The translations under genes and the position numbers were made by a program. 34,264 nucleotides of DNA. Source: Bradyrhizobium uaiense. GTDB lineage: Bacteria > Pseudomonadota > Alphaproteobacteria > Rhizobiales > Xanthobacteraceae. The notes under the pieces were generated by a model. That model made no database searches and had not been told where the DNA came from. It saw nothing but the letters and a program-made list of their open reading frames with translations. How positions within the stretch are numbered: position 1 is the first letter of the stretch; every line of letters starts with the position of its first letter. The stretch spans positions 1 to 34,264 of the forward strand of contig NZ_VKHP01000080.1 in the NCBI RefSeq assembly GCF_010811875.1, read 5' to 3'. Positions 1-7,649 of this stretch are shown here, one piece after another.

Positions 1-26
1 TGAGCCGAGACGCTGCGGCGTACTGG

Positions 27-49
27 ATCGCCCGGTCGAGCCGGGCGAT
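27..49. repeat. Short intergenic hairpin, 9-bp stem
   Basis: Bases 27-35 (atcgcccgg) pair perfectly with 41-49 (ccgggcgat) around the 5-nt loop tcgag. It lies about 155 bases beyond the stop of the minus-strand crotonase gene. From memory, very similar hairpins recur between genes in Bradyrhizobium genomes, so I read it as one copy of a dispersed palindromic repeat. It could also help end transcription, but there is no T-run after either arm. Confidence 0.6.
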
Positions 50-97
50 GACACCGAACTAGCTGTTTGACAGTTCGAATCGACAACCATCCTCATC

Positions 98-141
98 GTC
101 GTCCCGGCCTAGTGCGCAATTGCGCACTAGGCCGGGACGAC
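98..141. repeat. Perfect 44-bp palindrome
   Basis: The 22 bases at 98-119 are the exact reverse complement of 120-141, with the axis at aa|tt inside gcgcaattgcgc. As RNA it would form a 20-bp-plus hairpin from either strand. It sits 62 bases past the crotonase stop codon, so it could act as a bidirectional transcription stop or mRNA 3' stabiliser. The tract is GC-rich and has no T-run. It resembles intergenic palindromes dispersed in Bradyrhizobium; that is recalled, not tested here. Confidence 0.8.
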
Positions 142-203
142 AGTGGAAGGTGAGGCGCGACATCGGCTTGAAACTTGACGGTCTCTCCGCCGCGATCACC
201 CCG

Positions 204-1058
204 TTACTCCGACGACGGCCACCACGGATATTGGCTCGGCATGTCCTGCGAGACCTTGCCCGGAAAGGCCGGCTTCCGCTTCTCGATGAAGGACTGCACG
301 CCCTCGCGTACGTCGGCATGGCCGCCGCGCTCGACCGACATCGGCTTGTCGATCGCGAGCAATTCGAATGGGTCAGGCGTGCCGGCGAAGCGCCAGAGCA
401 TCTGACGGGTCAGTGCGACCGACACGGCCGAGGTCTCGGCCGTCATCTCGTGAGCGATCTGCCGCGCGCGATCGAGCAAGGCGTCCGGCTCGACCACCTC
501 GCTGACGAGGCCGCCTTGCAGCGCCTCGTCCGCATCGAAGGTGCGGCCGGAGAGGCACCAGCGCAGCGACTGCGGCAGGCCGACGAGTTTTGGCAAGAAC
601 CAAGCACTGCCGGCCTCCGGCACCAGCCCGCGGCGTGCGAAGATGAAGCCGATCTTGGCGCCGCGAGCCGCAATGCGAATATCCATCGGCAGCGTCATCG
701 TGATGCCGACGCCGACCGCACCGCCGTTGATCGCAGCGATGGAGGGCTTTCGGCAGTTGAAGATCGCCTCGACGAAGCGGCCGCTGCGCTGGCCTGCGCT
801 TGCGAACACGCCTGCGCCATGACGGCCGGAGGTGTCGAAGCTCTTGGCGCCGCCGGAGACGTCGGCGCCGGCACAGAACGCACGGCCCGCGCCGGTGACG
901 ATGATGGCGCGGACATCGTCGTCCTCATCGGCGCGCTGGAACGCGTCGGCGATCTCGGCGCCCATCGTCCCGGTATAGGCATTGAGCTTGTCGGGACGAT
1001 TGAGCGTGACGATCATCAGGGAGCCGTCGATGTCGCATGTGATTTGCTCGTAGCTCAT
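204..1058 (-). CDS. Enoyl-CoA hydratase/isomerase family (crotonase) protein
   Basis: A 284-residue crotonase-fold protein, expected to act in the cytoplasm on an acyl-CoA thioester. The CoA/oxyanion segments are visible: GRAFCAGAD near residues 58-66 and INGGAVGVGIT near 110-120. The two glutamates of true hydratases (rat E144 and E164) align to Thr120 and Phe140. Instead Glu148 stands in GLVPEAGS, the position used as the base by isomerase-type members (Asp in PaaG, Glu in peroxisomal ECI). An isomerase-like reaction is therefore more likely than plain hydration (inference). The start has a strong ribosome site, ggggagg, 5 nt upstream. The gene is 45 bp downstream of the gamma-glutamyltransferase-like gene on the same strand, so the two are probably co-transcribed. 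The C-terminal tail SQYPWWPSSE is unusual. The substrate is unknown. Confidence 0.9.
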   Translation of the reverse strand: MSYEQITCDIDGSLMIVTLNRPDKLNAYTGTMGAEIADAFQRADEDDDVRAIIVTGAGRAFCAGADVSGGAKSFDTSGRHGAGVFASAGQRSGRFVEAIFNCRKPSIAAINGGAVGVGITMTLPMDIRIAARGAKIGFIFARRGLVPEAGSAWFLPKLVGLPQSLRWCLSGRTFDADEALQGGLVSEVVEPDALLDRARQIAHEMTAETSAVSVALTRQMLWRFAGTPDPFELLAIDKPMSVERGGHADVREGVQSFIEKRKPAFPGKVSQDMPSQYPWWPSSE

Positions 1059-1103
1059 GACGGCCTCCCCGAGATGGTTGTTGTTATGCGAGCCGCGACC
1101 TTC

Positions 1104-2693
1104 TTACCCCTCCGCGATTGCATCGGCCCACGGATGGAACGGCTCGGTGGCGCCGCTGTTCGTCGTGCCATCGCGCAGCACGATGCTGGGGCAGGCGAAC
1201 TTCTTCGGCTGGGTCTGGATGCGTGCCTCCTCATAGTCGAAGCTGCCGCGCAGCGCGTCACGCACGGCTCGCGGCAGGCGGACATCGCCGATCACGACGG
1301 CGCCTTCGCTGGCGTCGATGCGTGGCTGATGGATCGCGGCGTCGAGATCCATGCCGAAATCCATCACGAAGGAGAGCAGCTGCGATACCGCGGGCAGGAT
1401 GCGGCGGCCGCCGGATGCGCCGGTGGCAAGACGACGGCCGTCGGCAGCTTCAGCCACCACGGGCGTGTAGTTGGTCAGGCAGCGCTTGCCGGGCGCGAGC
1501 GAGTTCGGTGCGCCTTGGGTCGGATCGAACCACATGATGCCGTTGTTCATGGTGAGGCCGGTATTGGGCGTCACGAACTTGGAGCCGAATGTCGACAACA
1601 GGGTCTGCGTCACCGCGGCCATGTTGCCGTCGCGGTCGACCGCGGAGAAATGCGTGGTGCAGCTTGGTGCGATCGCCTCGGCGCCGAGCGCGCGGCGGCC
1701 GTCGACGTCGCCCATGTCCTTCAGCCGTTCGCGATGGGCCGCTTGCAGCGCCTCGACATAGGCTGCGTAGGCCGCCGCATCCGGACCGCCTTGCGCCGGC
1801 GCGAGCGCCTTTTGCAGCAGGCCGAGCGTGCGCGCCATGGTCGGACCCGCGGTCAGCTCCGGCGTCGCATACACCGTGCCGCCGCGATAGGGAATCTTCA
1901 GCGGCTCGCGCAGATGGGCGCGGAAGGCGGCGAGATCGCGCACCGACAGTGCACCGCCGGCGGCCTGGATATCGTCGGCGATGCTGCGCGCCAGATCGCC
2001 CTCGTAGAAATCGCGCGGGCCAGCCGCGGCAAGCTGCGCCATTGCCGCCTTCAGCCTGTCCTGCGGCATGCGGACCTCAGACTTGATGCCCCATTGCGCA
2101 TTCGGCGGCAGGCCATCCAGCAGATACGCCGCGGCACTGGCGCCATAGCGCCGCAGATCGGCGGCCGAGCTTGCGATCATCTCGGTGGTCCACCAATCGA
2201 CCAGTAGGCCTTCGCCGGCGAGCTCGACGCTCGGCGCCAGCAGGTCCTTCCACGGCATCTTGGCGTGGCGGCGATGCGCCTCTTCCATGCCGGCGACGAC
2301 GCCCGGTACCGCGATCGAGCCCGGCCCGTGCAGGTTGCGGTCGTCCTTGACCCGCGCCCACGGGAACAGGTCGGAGGCCGCGCCGCCGGTCAGGGGGTAA
2401 TCCTCGATGCGCAGGCCGTCGGGCGCGCGCATGCCGTAGTCGATCACCTCGACGCGGTTCTCCTTGGCGCGGTACAGCACCATGGCGCCGCCGCCGCCGG
2501 CGCCGCTCATCCAGGGCTCCAGCACGCCGAGCGCGAAGGTGGTTGCAATGACAGCGTCGACGCAATCGCCGCCCGCTGCCAATACCTCCGCGCCGACCTC
2601 GGCCGCTCTGCGCGACTGCGCGGCGACGATGCCGCCCTTGGCGCTGACGGCCGGTTTGCGGATCACTTGCGAGTTGGAGAACTGGTCGGACAT
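1104..2693 (-). CDS. Gamma-glutamyltransferase family Ntn-hydrolase
   Basis: A 529-residue member of the gamma-glutamyltransferase (GGT) family, which self-cleaves into two chains and uses the new N-terminal Thr as nucleophile to hydrolyse or transfer gamma-glutamyl (or related acyl) groups. The processing site CTTHFSAVD puts the nucleophile at Thr346. Downstream are MNNGIMWFD (about 382-390) and the oxyanion loop GASGGRR (about 425-431). Length is typical. No signal peptide is seen: the N-terminus MSDQFSNSQVIRKPAV is polar, unlike the periplasmic E. coli enzyme, so a cytoplasmic role is likely. It probably heads an operon with the crotonase gene 45 bp downstream. Members of this family also include cephalosporin acylases and capsule depolymerases, so the exact substrate is open. 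Confidence 0.9.
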   Translation of the reverse strand: MSDQFSNSQVIRKPAVSAKGGIVAAQSRRAAEVGAEVLAAGGDCVDAVIATTFALGVLEPWMSGAGGGGAMVLYRAKENRVEVIDYGMRAPDGLRIEDYPLTGGAASDLFPWARVKDDRNLHGPGSIAVPGVVAGMEEAHRRHAKMPWKDLLAPSVELAGEGLLVDWWTTEMIASSAADLRRYGASAAAYLLDGLPPNAQWGIKSEVRMPQDRLKAAMAQLAAAGPRDFYEGDLARSIADDIQAAGGALSVRDLAAFRAHLREPLKIPYRGGTVYATPELTAGPTMARTLGLLQKALAPAQGGPDAAAYAAYVEALQAAHRERLKDMGDVDGRRALGAEAIAPSCTTHFSAVDRDGNMAAVTQTLLSTFGSKFVTPNTGLTMNNGIMWFDPTQGAPNSLAPGKRCLTNYTPVVAEAADGRRLATGASGGRRILPAVSQLLSFVMDFGMDLDAAIHQPRIDASEGAVVIGDVRLPRAVRDALRGSFDYEEARIQTQPKKFACPSIVLRDGTTNSGATEPFHPWADAIAEG

Positions 2694-2794
2694 GGCGTTG
2701 CTTTCGCTGTTCTTGTTGCGGGTGGGGCACGTTGGCGTAGCATGCCAAGCATGGCACTGTCAGTGCAACAAGAACCAGTTTCAGGGGGCGGAAA
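2694..2794. promoter_or_regulatory. Divergent promoter region with inverted repeats
   Basis: This 101-bp gap separates the start codons of the GGT-like gene (minus) and the crotonase gene (plus). It holds a 10-bp perfect inverted repeat, ttcttgttgc at 2710-2719 and gcaacaagaa at 2765-2774, and nested inside it tgcca-agca-tggca at 2743-2756. Such nested dyads between divergent starts are typical operator geometry. The plus gene's ribosome site is aggggg, just before its ATG. No regulator gene lies next to it. Confidence 0.45.
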
Positions 2795-3568
2795 ATGAGC
2801 AATGTGAAGCGTGAACGGGACGGCAAGGTCGGGATCCTGACGCTCAACGACCCCGCAAGCCTGAACGCGATGACGCCGGAACTGCTCGGTGATCTCGCGC
2901 GCGCCGTCGGCGAGATGAGCAGCGACCCCGGCATCCGCGCGCTGGTCCTGACCGGGGAGGGACGCGGCTTCTGCTCCGGGCAGAACCTCAAGGCGTTCAA
3001 CTCGCTCGGCGACAATATCTACACCGGCGTGATGACGCATTACTGGCCGGCGATGCAGGCGGTGCGCGAGTGCCGGATGCCGGTGGTGGTCGCGGTCAAC
3101 GGCGTTGCCGCCGGCGGCGGCTTCAGCCTCGCAATGTCGGGCGACATGATCCTGGCTGCGCGCTCGGCGAGCTTCATCCAGGTGTTCAGCCGGATCGGTC
3201 TCGTGCCCGATCTCGGTTCGACCTGGCTGCTGCCGCGGCTGGTCGGGCGCCAGCGCGCGCTCGACCTGATGCTGCTGAACGAGCCGCTGTCGGCCGAGCG
3301 GGCCAAGGAGTGGGGCCTGGTACGCGATGTGGTCGAGGATGCAAAGCTGCTCGACGAGGCGAAGGCGCTCGCGCGCCGCCTCGCCGACGGCCCGACCCGC
3401 GCGCTGGTCGCGACGCGGCAATTGCTCGAGGCGAGCGAGCACGCAAGCTACGCCGAGCAGTTCCGCCGCGAGATCGAGCTGCAGCAGGTGATCCGCGAAA
3501 GCGCCGACGCGCAGGAAGGCCGCAAGGCTTTCGTCGAGAAGCGCAAGGCCCAGTTCACGGGGCGCTAG
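2795..3568 (+). CDS. Enoyl-CoA hydratase/isomerase, PaaG-like
   Basis: A 257-residue crotonase. It carries GRGFCSGQNL (about 57-66), NGVAAGGGFSLAMSGD (about 102-117) and IGLVPDLGSTWLLPRL (about 134-149). Asp139 in VPDLG matches the catalytic Asp of PaaG, the ring-1,2-epoxyphenylacetyl-CoA isomerase, and the hydratase glutamates are absent. The overall pattern is close to PaaG, but no other paa genes (paaABCDE, paaK, paaZ) occur in the window, so a role in phenylacetate breakdown is not supported by context. It is transcribed divergently from the GGT-crotonase pair and converges on the MDR dehydrogenase 18 bp away. The usual C-terminal FVEKRKAQFTGR of the family is intact. Confidence 0.88.
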   Translation: MSNVKRERDGKVGILTLNDPASLNAMTPELLGDLARAVGEMSSDPGIRALVLTGEGRGFCSGQNLKAFNSLGDNIYTGVMTHYWPAMQAVRECRMPVVVAVNGVAAGGGFSLAMSGDMILAARSASFIQVFSRIGLVPDLGSTWLLPRLVGRQRALDLMLLNEPLSAERAKEWGLVRDVVEDAKLLDEAKALARRLADGPTRALVATRQLLEASEHASYAEQFRREIELQQVIRESADAQEGRKAFVEKRKAQFTGR

Positions 3569-3586
3569 GCCTTGGTTGTCGGCATT

Positions 3587-4600
3587 CTACCCGATCGCAA
3601 TCGCGATCTTGCCGAAATGCGCGCCGCTCGCCATGTGGGCGAATGCGGCCTTGACCTGGTCGAAGGCGAACACCTTGTCGATCACAGGCTTGACGCCGTG
3701 CAGGCTGATGCCGTCGCACAGCGCCTGCAGATCCTCGATCGAGCCGACGGTGACGCCTTGCAGCCGCTGCTGCTGCATCACCATCAGCGGCAACCGCGTG
3801 TCGGACGAGGCCGGACCTGCGAGCACGCCGATGAAGGCGATGGTGCCGCCGATCCTGGTGGCGCGGATCGACTCGTTCAGCGTGCCGACGCCGCCGACCT
3901 CGACGACGAGGTCGACCCCGCGCCCGGTCAGCTCGCGCGCCTTCTTGCCCCAATCGGGCGTGGTCTTGTAGTTGAGCGTGACATCGGCGCCGAGTTGTTT
4001 CAACCGCGCGATCTTGGCGTCGCTGGAGGAGGTGGCGATGACACGGGCGCCGCACATCTTGGCGAATTGCAGCGCAAACAGCGAGACGCCGCCGGTGCCT
4101 TGGGTCAGCACGGTCTGTCCCGGCTTGATGTCGCCGAGCTTGACCACCGCGCTCCACGCCGTGAGGCCGGCGCATGGCAGCGCCGCGGCCTCGATGTCGC
4201 TGAGATGCTCCGGCGTGCGCACCAGCGCATGCGCCGGAAACACCCGGTACTCGGTCAGCACGCCGTCGACGCTGCCGCCGAGCGCTGCGCGCATCCGCGT
4301 CTCGCTTGGCTCGCCGCCGAGCCAGCTTTCGAAGAAGCTGCCGATCACGCGATCGCCGGGTGCAAAATTCTTCACGCCGGCGCCGGCCGCTTCGACCACG
4401 CCGGCTCCGTCGGAGACCGGCACCAGCGGAAATTTCTGGCGCGAGCCGTAGCCGCCCTTGACCGTAAGCAGGTCGCGATAGTTCAGCGTCGCCGCCTTCA
4501 GCCGCACCAGGACCTCGCCGGGGCCGGCCTGCGGAACCGGCTTGTCGACCAACGCAAGCGCGTCAACGCCGCCGGGGCCTTGCAATTCGTAGCATTTCAC
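3587..4600 (-). CDS. Quinone oxidoreductase-like MDR alcohol dehydrogenase
   Basis: A medium-chain dehydrogenase/reductase of 337 residues, likely using NAD(P)H on an alkene, quinone or carbonyl. It has the N-terminal GroES-like domain (AATLNYRDLL near 37-46, SDGAGVVEAAG near 63-73, PGDRVIG near 81-87) and a Rossmann domain whose nucleotide loop is TQGTGGVS (166-173). The Cys/His zinc ligands of classical alcohol dehydrogenases are not evident. I place the start at a GTG (4600, reading VKCYELQG) because aggaga stands 6 nt upstream and homology begins there; an ATG 69 bases earlier would add a non-homologous arginine-rich tail. It converges on the PaaG-like gene and may share its pathway. Confidence 0.88.
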   Translation of the reverse strand: MKCYELQGPGGVDALALVDKPVPQAGPGEVLVRLKAATLNYRDLLTVKGGYGSRQKFPLVPVSDGAGVVEAAGAGVKNFAPGDRVIGSFFESWLGGEPSETRMRAALGGSVDGVLTEYRVFPAHALVRTPEHLSDIEAAALPCAGLTAWSAVVKLGDIKPGQTVLTQGTGGVSLFALQFAKMCGARVIATSSSDAKIARLKQLGADVTLNYKTTPDWGKKARELTGRGVDLVVEVGGVGTLNESIRATRIGGTIAFIGVLAGPASSDTRLPLMVMQQQRLQGVTVGSIEDLQALCDGISLHGVKPVIDKVFAFDQVKAAFAHMASGAHFGKIAIAIG

Positions 4601-4799
4601 GGGACGTCTCCTGCTCAATGTTCTCGTCCTGGGCAGCGCTTCCGGCGCCGCCGCACATGCGCCGAGCATATGTCATGCCTGCCGCACGTGACCATAGCGC
4701 GCGGTGCGGCTGACGGAATGGTGTCCATGCGCGGACGTGTTGGCGTGACCCGGCAAATACCGCCAATCTGTGCCGTCATTGAACCGAGCGGAGGTGACC

Positions 4800-5663
4800 A
4801 TGGCTGCCTTGCTTGAGACGAAACGCAATCCGATCGCCACGTGCGCGCGCGGCATGCTCCGCATGCTGCTGGCCGCTACATTGATCTGTTGCGGTGGCGC
4901 GATGGCAGCGGACGGCCTCTACCGCGCGCAGACCGTCGTCACCGGCCAGGGCGAGCCGAACCGGATCATCGGTTTCGGGGTGTGTCTGGAGGATGTCCTG
5001 ATCAAGGTCTCTGGCCAGCCGATGCTGGCACGCGACCGCCGGCTGGCCGCATACAAATCGAAAGCCAAGGAGTTCGTCAGCAGCTTCGACTATCACGATC
5101 AATATGCCGGCAAGCCGCATCATGACGAGCAGGGCACCCGCGACCGGCCCTACGACCTGACCGTTGATTTCGACGACAAGAAGATCGACGGCATTCTCGC
5201 CAAGCTCGATCTCAAGCCATGGCGGTCGCAGCGGCCGGTGCTCGGCGTCTTCGTCGAGATGCAGCACGGTCCGAAGGATTACATCGTCACGTCGGATGGG
5301 ACGCAATCCGATTTGCAGCGTGACGCGCTTGCGGCTGCAGCAGGCAAGCGCGGCATGCGCTTCGTGTTGCCGAGTGCTCCCGCGCTGACGAGCGCCAACG
5401 TCACGCCGGCCGAGCTCTTGAAGATGCCGGCGCCGAAACTGACCTCGATCGTCGCGCCACGGGGTGGCGAGGCCATCTTGGTCGGACGGTTGGTTTGGGA
5501 TGACGGAGATCTCGGCTGGGCCACGCGATGGCAGATGGCCTGGGGCGGCAAGGACTACACATGGCAGTTCCGCGGCGTCACCTTCGACGAAGCCTTCCGT
5601 CGCGGCATCGGCGGCGCGGCGCAGGTGCTGTCCGGCAATGGCGATCCGGGGCGATCGAAATAA
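4800..5663 (+). CDS. Secreted DUF2066-domain protein
   Basis: A 287-residue protein of unknown function. The start ATG at 4800 follows ggaggtgacc, a strong ribosome site. Residues 1-38 look like a Sec signal: hydrophobic MLRMLLAATLICCGGAMA, with probable cleavage before ADGLYRAQ. The mature part matches the DUF2066 pattern: LYRAQTVVTGQGEPNR at the start, an LIKVSGQPML segment, then YDLTVDFDDKKIDGILAKL and LKPWRSQRPVLGVFVEM. It probably works in the periplasm. It stands alone, divergent from the MDR gene (199 bp apart) and convergent with the AraC gene (29 bp). Nothing here points to a partner. Confidence 0.8.
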   Translation: MAALLETKRNPIATCARGMLRMLLAATLICCGGAMAADGLYRAQTVVTGQGEPNRIIGFGVCLEDVLIKVSGQPMLARDRRLAAYKSKAKEFVSSFDYHDQYAGKPHHDEQGTRDRPYDLTVDFDDKKIDGILAKLDLKPWRSQRPVLGVFVEMQHGPKDYIVTSDGTQSDLQRDALAAAAGKRGMRFVLPSAPALTSANVTPAELLKMPAPKLTSIVAPRGGEAILVGRLVWDDGDLGWATRWQMAWGGKDYTWQFRGVTFDEAFRRGIGGAAQVLSGNGDPGRSK

Positions 5664-5692
5664 GCTTGGATGAGCGTCGCGACCGGCTCGCC

Positions 5693-6652
5693 CTATCCGG
5701 CGTAGCCGAGCGTTTGCGACGGGTATTCCCCGAACATGGTGCGGTAATATTGCGAGAAGCGCCCGAGTTCGATGAAGCCCTGTTCGATCGCGACCTTGGA
5801 GACGGTGGTCTGCTCCGGCGTGCTTTCGCGCAGGATCGAGCGGATCGCGCAGAGCCGCTTGTAGCGCAGGAATGTCACGGGGCCGACGCCGAACACCTCG
5901 TGGAAGGCGCGGTGCAGGCTGCGTCGCGACAGCCGCAGCTCGGAGCAGATTTCCGAGACATGGACCGGGCGGGTACCGGCACTGAGCAGATAGCCCTCGA
6001 CGTCGCGCACCAGCTTCATTGCCGACGGCAGATAGCTCGTTCCGTCCGATGGCAGCGATGTGACGACCGTGGCGGTCACGCAGTCGATGATCGCGCGCTT
6101 CCAGAACTCGGCCGACGCCTCCGACAGGGCGTCCGGATAACGCGCGAGATGCGCGATGATCTGCGGCAGCCTGTCCGCGGCGTTCATGCCGATCGTGCGG
6201 TCCGCGCGGAAATGGTTCTTGGCGCTCCATGTTTCGGCATCGGCGAGCCGCGGCTCGCCGCCGAACACGTCGGGCAGGTCGTTCATGTCGAAGCGAATGG
6301 CCGCGTAGGACGAGGCGCTGTGAAAGATGCCGTCATGCTCAACCCCTGGCGGAATCACCAGCACGTCGGCCGGCTGCATGTCGAAGGCCCAATGCGTGAC
6401 GCGGTTGGTCGCGTTCAGCAGCATTCCGATGATCAGCTTGGGATCGGTTGAGATCCGTTGCGTGCGGACCCCGACATTGAATGCGCCGATGCTGAGCGAA
6501 AAATCGCCGATCCCGACATGGGACAAAGTGCCGCGCAGCTTACCGCGTTCAAGCTGCATGACCTCGACATGCGAACCTTTGACGGCATCGTGGAGTCCCT
6601 CGAAGCCGTCAAGCTCGCCGGTGTGAACCGTCAGGTGCTCGCCCATTTCCAC
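5693..6652 (-). CDS. AraC-family transcriptional regulator
   Basis: A 319-residue DNA-binding protein. Residues about 30-130 look like a cupin-type sensory region (DVLVIPPGVEHDG). The C-terminal 100 residues carry both AraC helix-turn-helix units: VSEICSELRLSRRSLHRAFHEVFG near 216-239 and VAIEQGFIELGRFSQYYRTMFGEYP near 287-311. The start is a GTG at 6652; an ATG two codons later is an alternative, and neither has a strong ribosome site. It is divergent from the long sulfatase locus across a 427-bp AT-richer gap, so it is the natural candidate regulator of that locus. The inducer is unknown. Confidence 0.9.
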   Translation of the reverse strand: MEMGEHLTVHTGELDGFEGLHDAVKGSHVEVMQLERGKLRGTLSHVGIGDFSLSIGAFNVGVRTQRISTDPKLIIGMLLNATNRVTHWAFDMQPADVLVIPPGVEHDGIFHSASSYAAIRFDMNDLPDVFGGEPRLADAETWSAKNHFRADRTIGMNAADRLPQIIAHLARYPDALSEASAEFWKRAIIDCVTATVVTSLPSDGTSYLPSAMKLVRDVEGYLLSAGTRPVHVSEICSELRLSRRSLHRAFHEVFGVGPVTFLRYKRLCAIRSILRESTPEQTTVSKVAIEQGFIELGRFSQYYRTMFGEYPSQTLGYAG

Positions 6653-7079
6653 GCCCGCAAGTGTAATGCGATTAATCTACTAATACCAAATACTTGAAGT
6701 CAGTAAAAAATGCGTCCCGCGCACAACGTGCCGACATCGCGATGCAGAATCGAGAGCCTCAGATTTTCGCTTGTTTTTTCGAGAACGCAATAATCACGAC
6801 GGCATCGGATTGATCGAATTGAAACATCTTTCATTAAGCCTGCACGCCGTGTAGGCGCGATTGGCACAAACTGCACATCACACGCAGAGCGTGTTAGACT
6901 ATCGTTTGAACCTCGAAACGAAATCAGCTCGCGACAACGTTCGATGAAACGGATCGCGCGCATGAGATCGGCTGTGCACGTAAAGGTGCATAGGGATCGT
7001 GGCAGAGGAGAAAGGGAAGAATAACTGACGGATCAGTGCTGCCGAAAAGTGCAGCACATAAAAATGGAAGGGCACGATA
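6653..7079. promoter_or_regulatory. AT-richer control region between araC-type gene and sulfatase locus
   Basis: This 427-bp gap has no convincing gene and is visibly richer in A+T than its surroundings, especially near 6660-6710 (attaatctactaatacc) and 6770-6840. It must hold the promoters of the AraC gene (minus) and the sulfatase locus (plus). A stem-loop lies at 7036-7057, and the ribosome site ggaaggg (7066-7072) precedes the first gene. No sigma factor consensus could be assigned with confidence. Confidence 0.55.
7036..7057 (+). promoter_or_regulatory. Stem-loop in the leader of the sulfatase locus
   Basis: gtgctgc (7036-7042) pairs perfectly with gcagcac (7051-7057) over the loop cgaaaagt. 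It ends 22 bases before the first start codon and 8 before the ribosome site. It could be a leader hairpin affecting translation or stability, or an operator dyad for a repressor. It has no U-run, so it is not an obvious terminator. Confidence 0.4.
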
Positions 7080-7628
7080 ATGCAGTCCAGCACGACGTTC
7101 GGTCACCAAGAGCAACAAGAACGAGCTGCGATCTTGAGCAAGATTTTCCGGCTGGCGGTTATCGGTGTCCCAGTGCTTACCGTGCAGCCGGATCCGGCAT
7201 CAGCCATCAATATCGGCGCTTCCGCTTCACTTCCGATCGTCAAACAGCAGGACTCGAGCAGCGACGTCGTCCAGATACGTGCGGTCGTGCGCCGCGGCGG
7301 CGTTGCGGTCGGTCCGCGTGGCGGGGCGGTTGCCTACCGCAGCCGCACTGTTGTGCGACCGGGCGTTCGGCCCGGCTGGCATGGCGCCGGTACGCGTTGG
7401 GTCGGCCCGGGACCGCGTCCACTCCCCGGACCGCGGCCGGGAGGTTGGGTGCGGCCCGGCTGGTACGGCTGGCCGGTCGGCGGTGCCCTCGCGGCCGGCG
7501 CCGCGCTCGGTTTCGTGACGGCGGCAAGCGCGGCTGCGTGGGCCGGTGCGCCGCCGGCATCCGGCATGTGCTGGTACTACACCGACCCCTCGAGAACACA
7601 GGGCTTCTGGGACTATTGCCCTCGGTAG
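7080..7628 (+). CDS. Small secreted Gly/Arg/Pro-rich protein
   Basis: A 182-residue protein with no assigned function. The start follows ggaaggg at 7 nt. A hydrophobic stretch, FRLAVIGVPVLTV (residues about 23-35), ends in PASA, which could be a signal cleavage site before INIGASASLP. The middle (about 70-130) is low-complexity, full of R, G, P and W (RPGWHGAGTRWVGPGPRP). A second hydrophobic Ala/Gly segment (about 131-156) follows, then a C-terminal motif with two cysteines, CWYYTDPSRTQGFWDYCP. I recall similar short proteins with this C-terminus in Bradyrhizobium and Rhodopseudomonas. It is the first gene of the sulfatase locus, 21 bp before the formylglycine enzyme. Confidence 0.75.
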   Translation: MQSSTTFGHQEQQERAAILSKIFRLAVIGVPVLTVQPDPASAINIGASASLPIVKQQDSSSDVVQIRAVVRRGGVAVGPRGGAVAYRSRTVVRPGVRPGWHGAGTRWVGPGPRPLPGPRPGGWVRPGWYGWPVGGALAAGAALGFVTAASAAAWAGAPPASGMCWYYTDPSRTQGFWDYCPR

Positions 7629-7649
7629 GACGCGAACAGGTGCACCGCC

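Noticed and set aside
120..2207. A 695-codon open frame on the plus strand
   Set aside because: It runs antisense to the crotonase and GGT-like genes, has no recognisable domain and shows the Arg/Ala/His-rich bias of high-GC shadow frames.
6862..6875. Sigma-54-like element tggcacaaactgca
   Set aside because: The spacing between GG and GC is 8 instead of the required 10 bases, so it does not fit the consensus.
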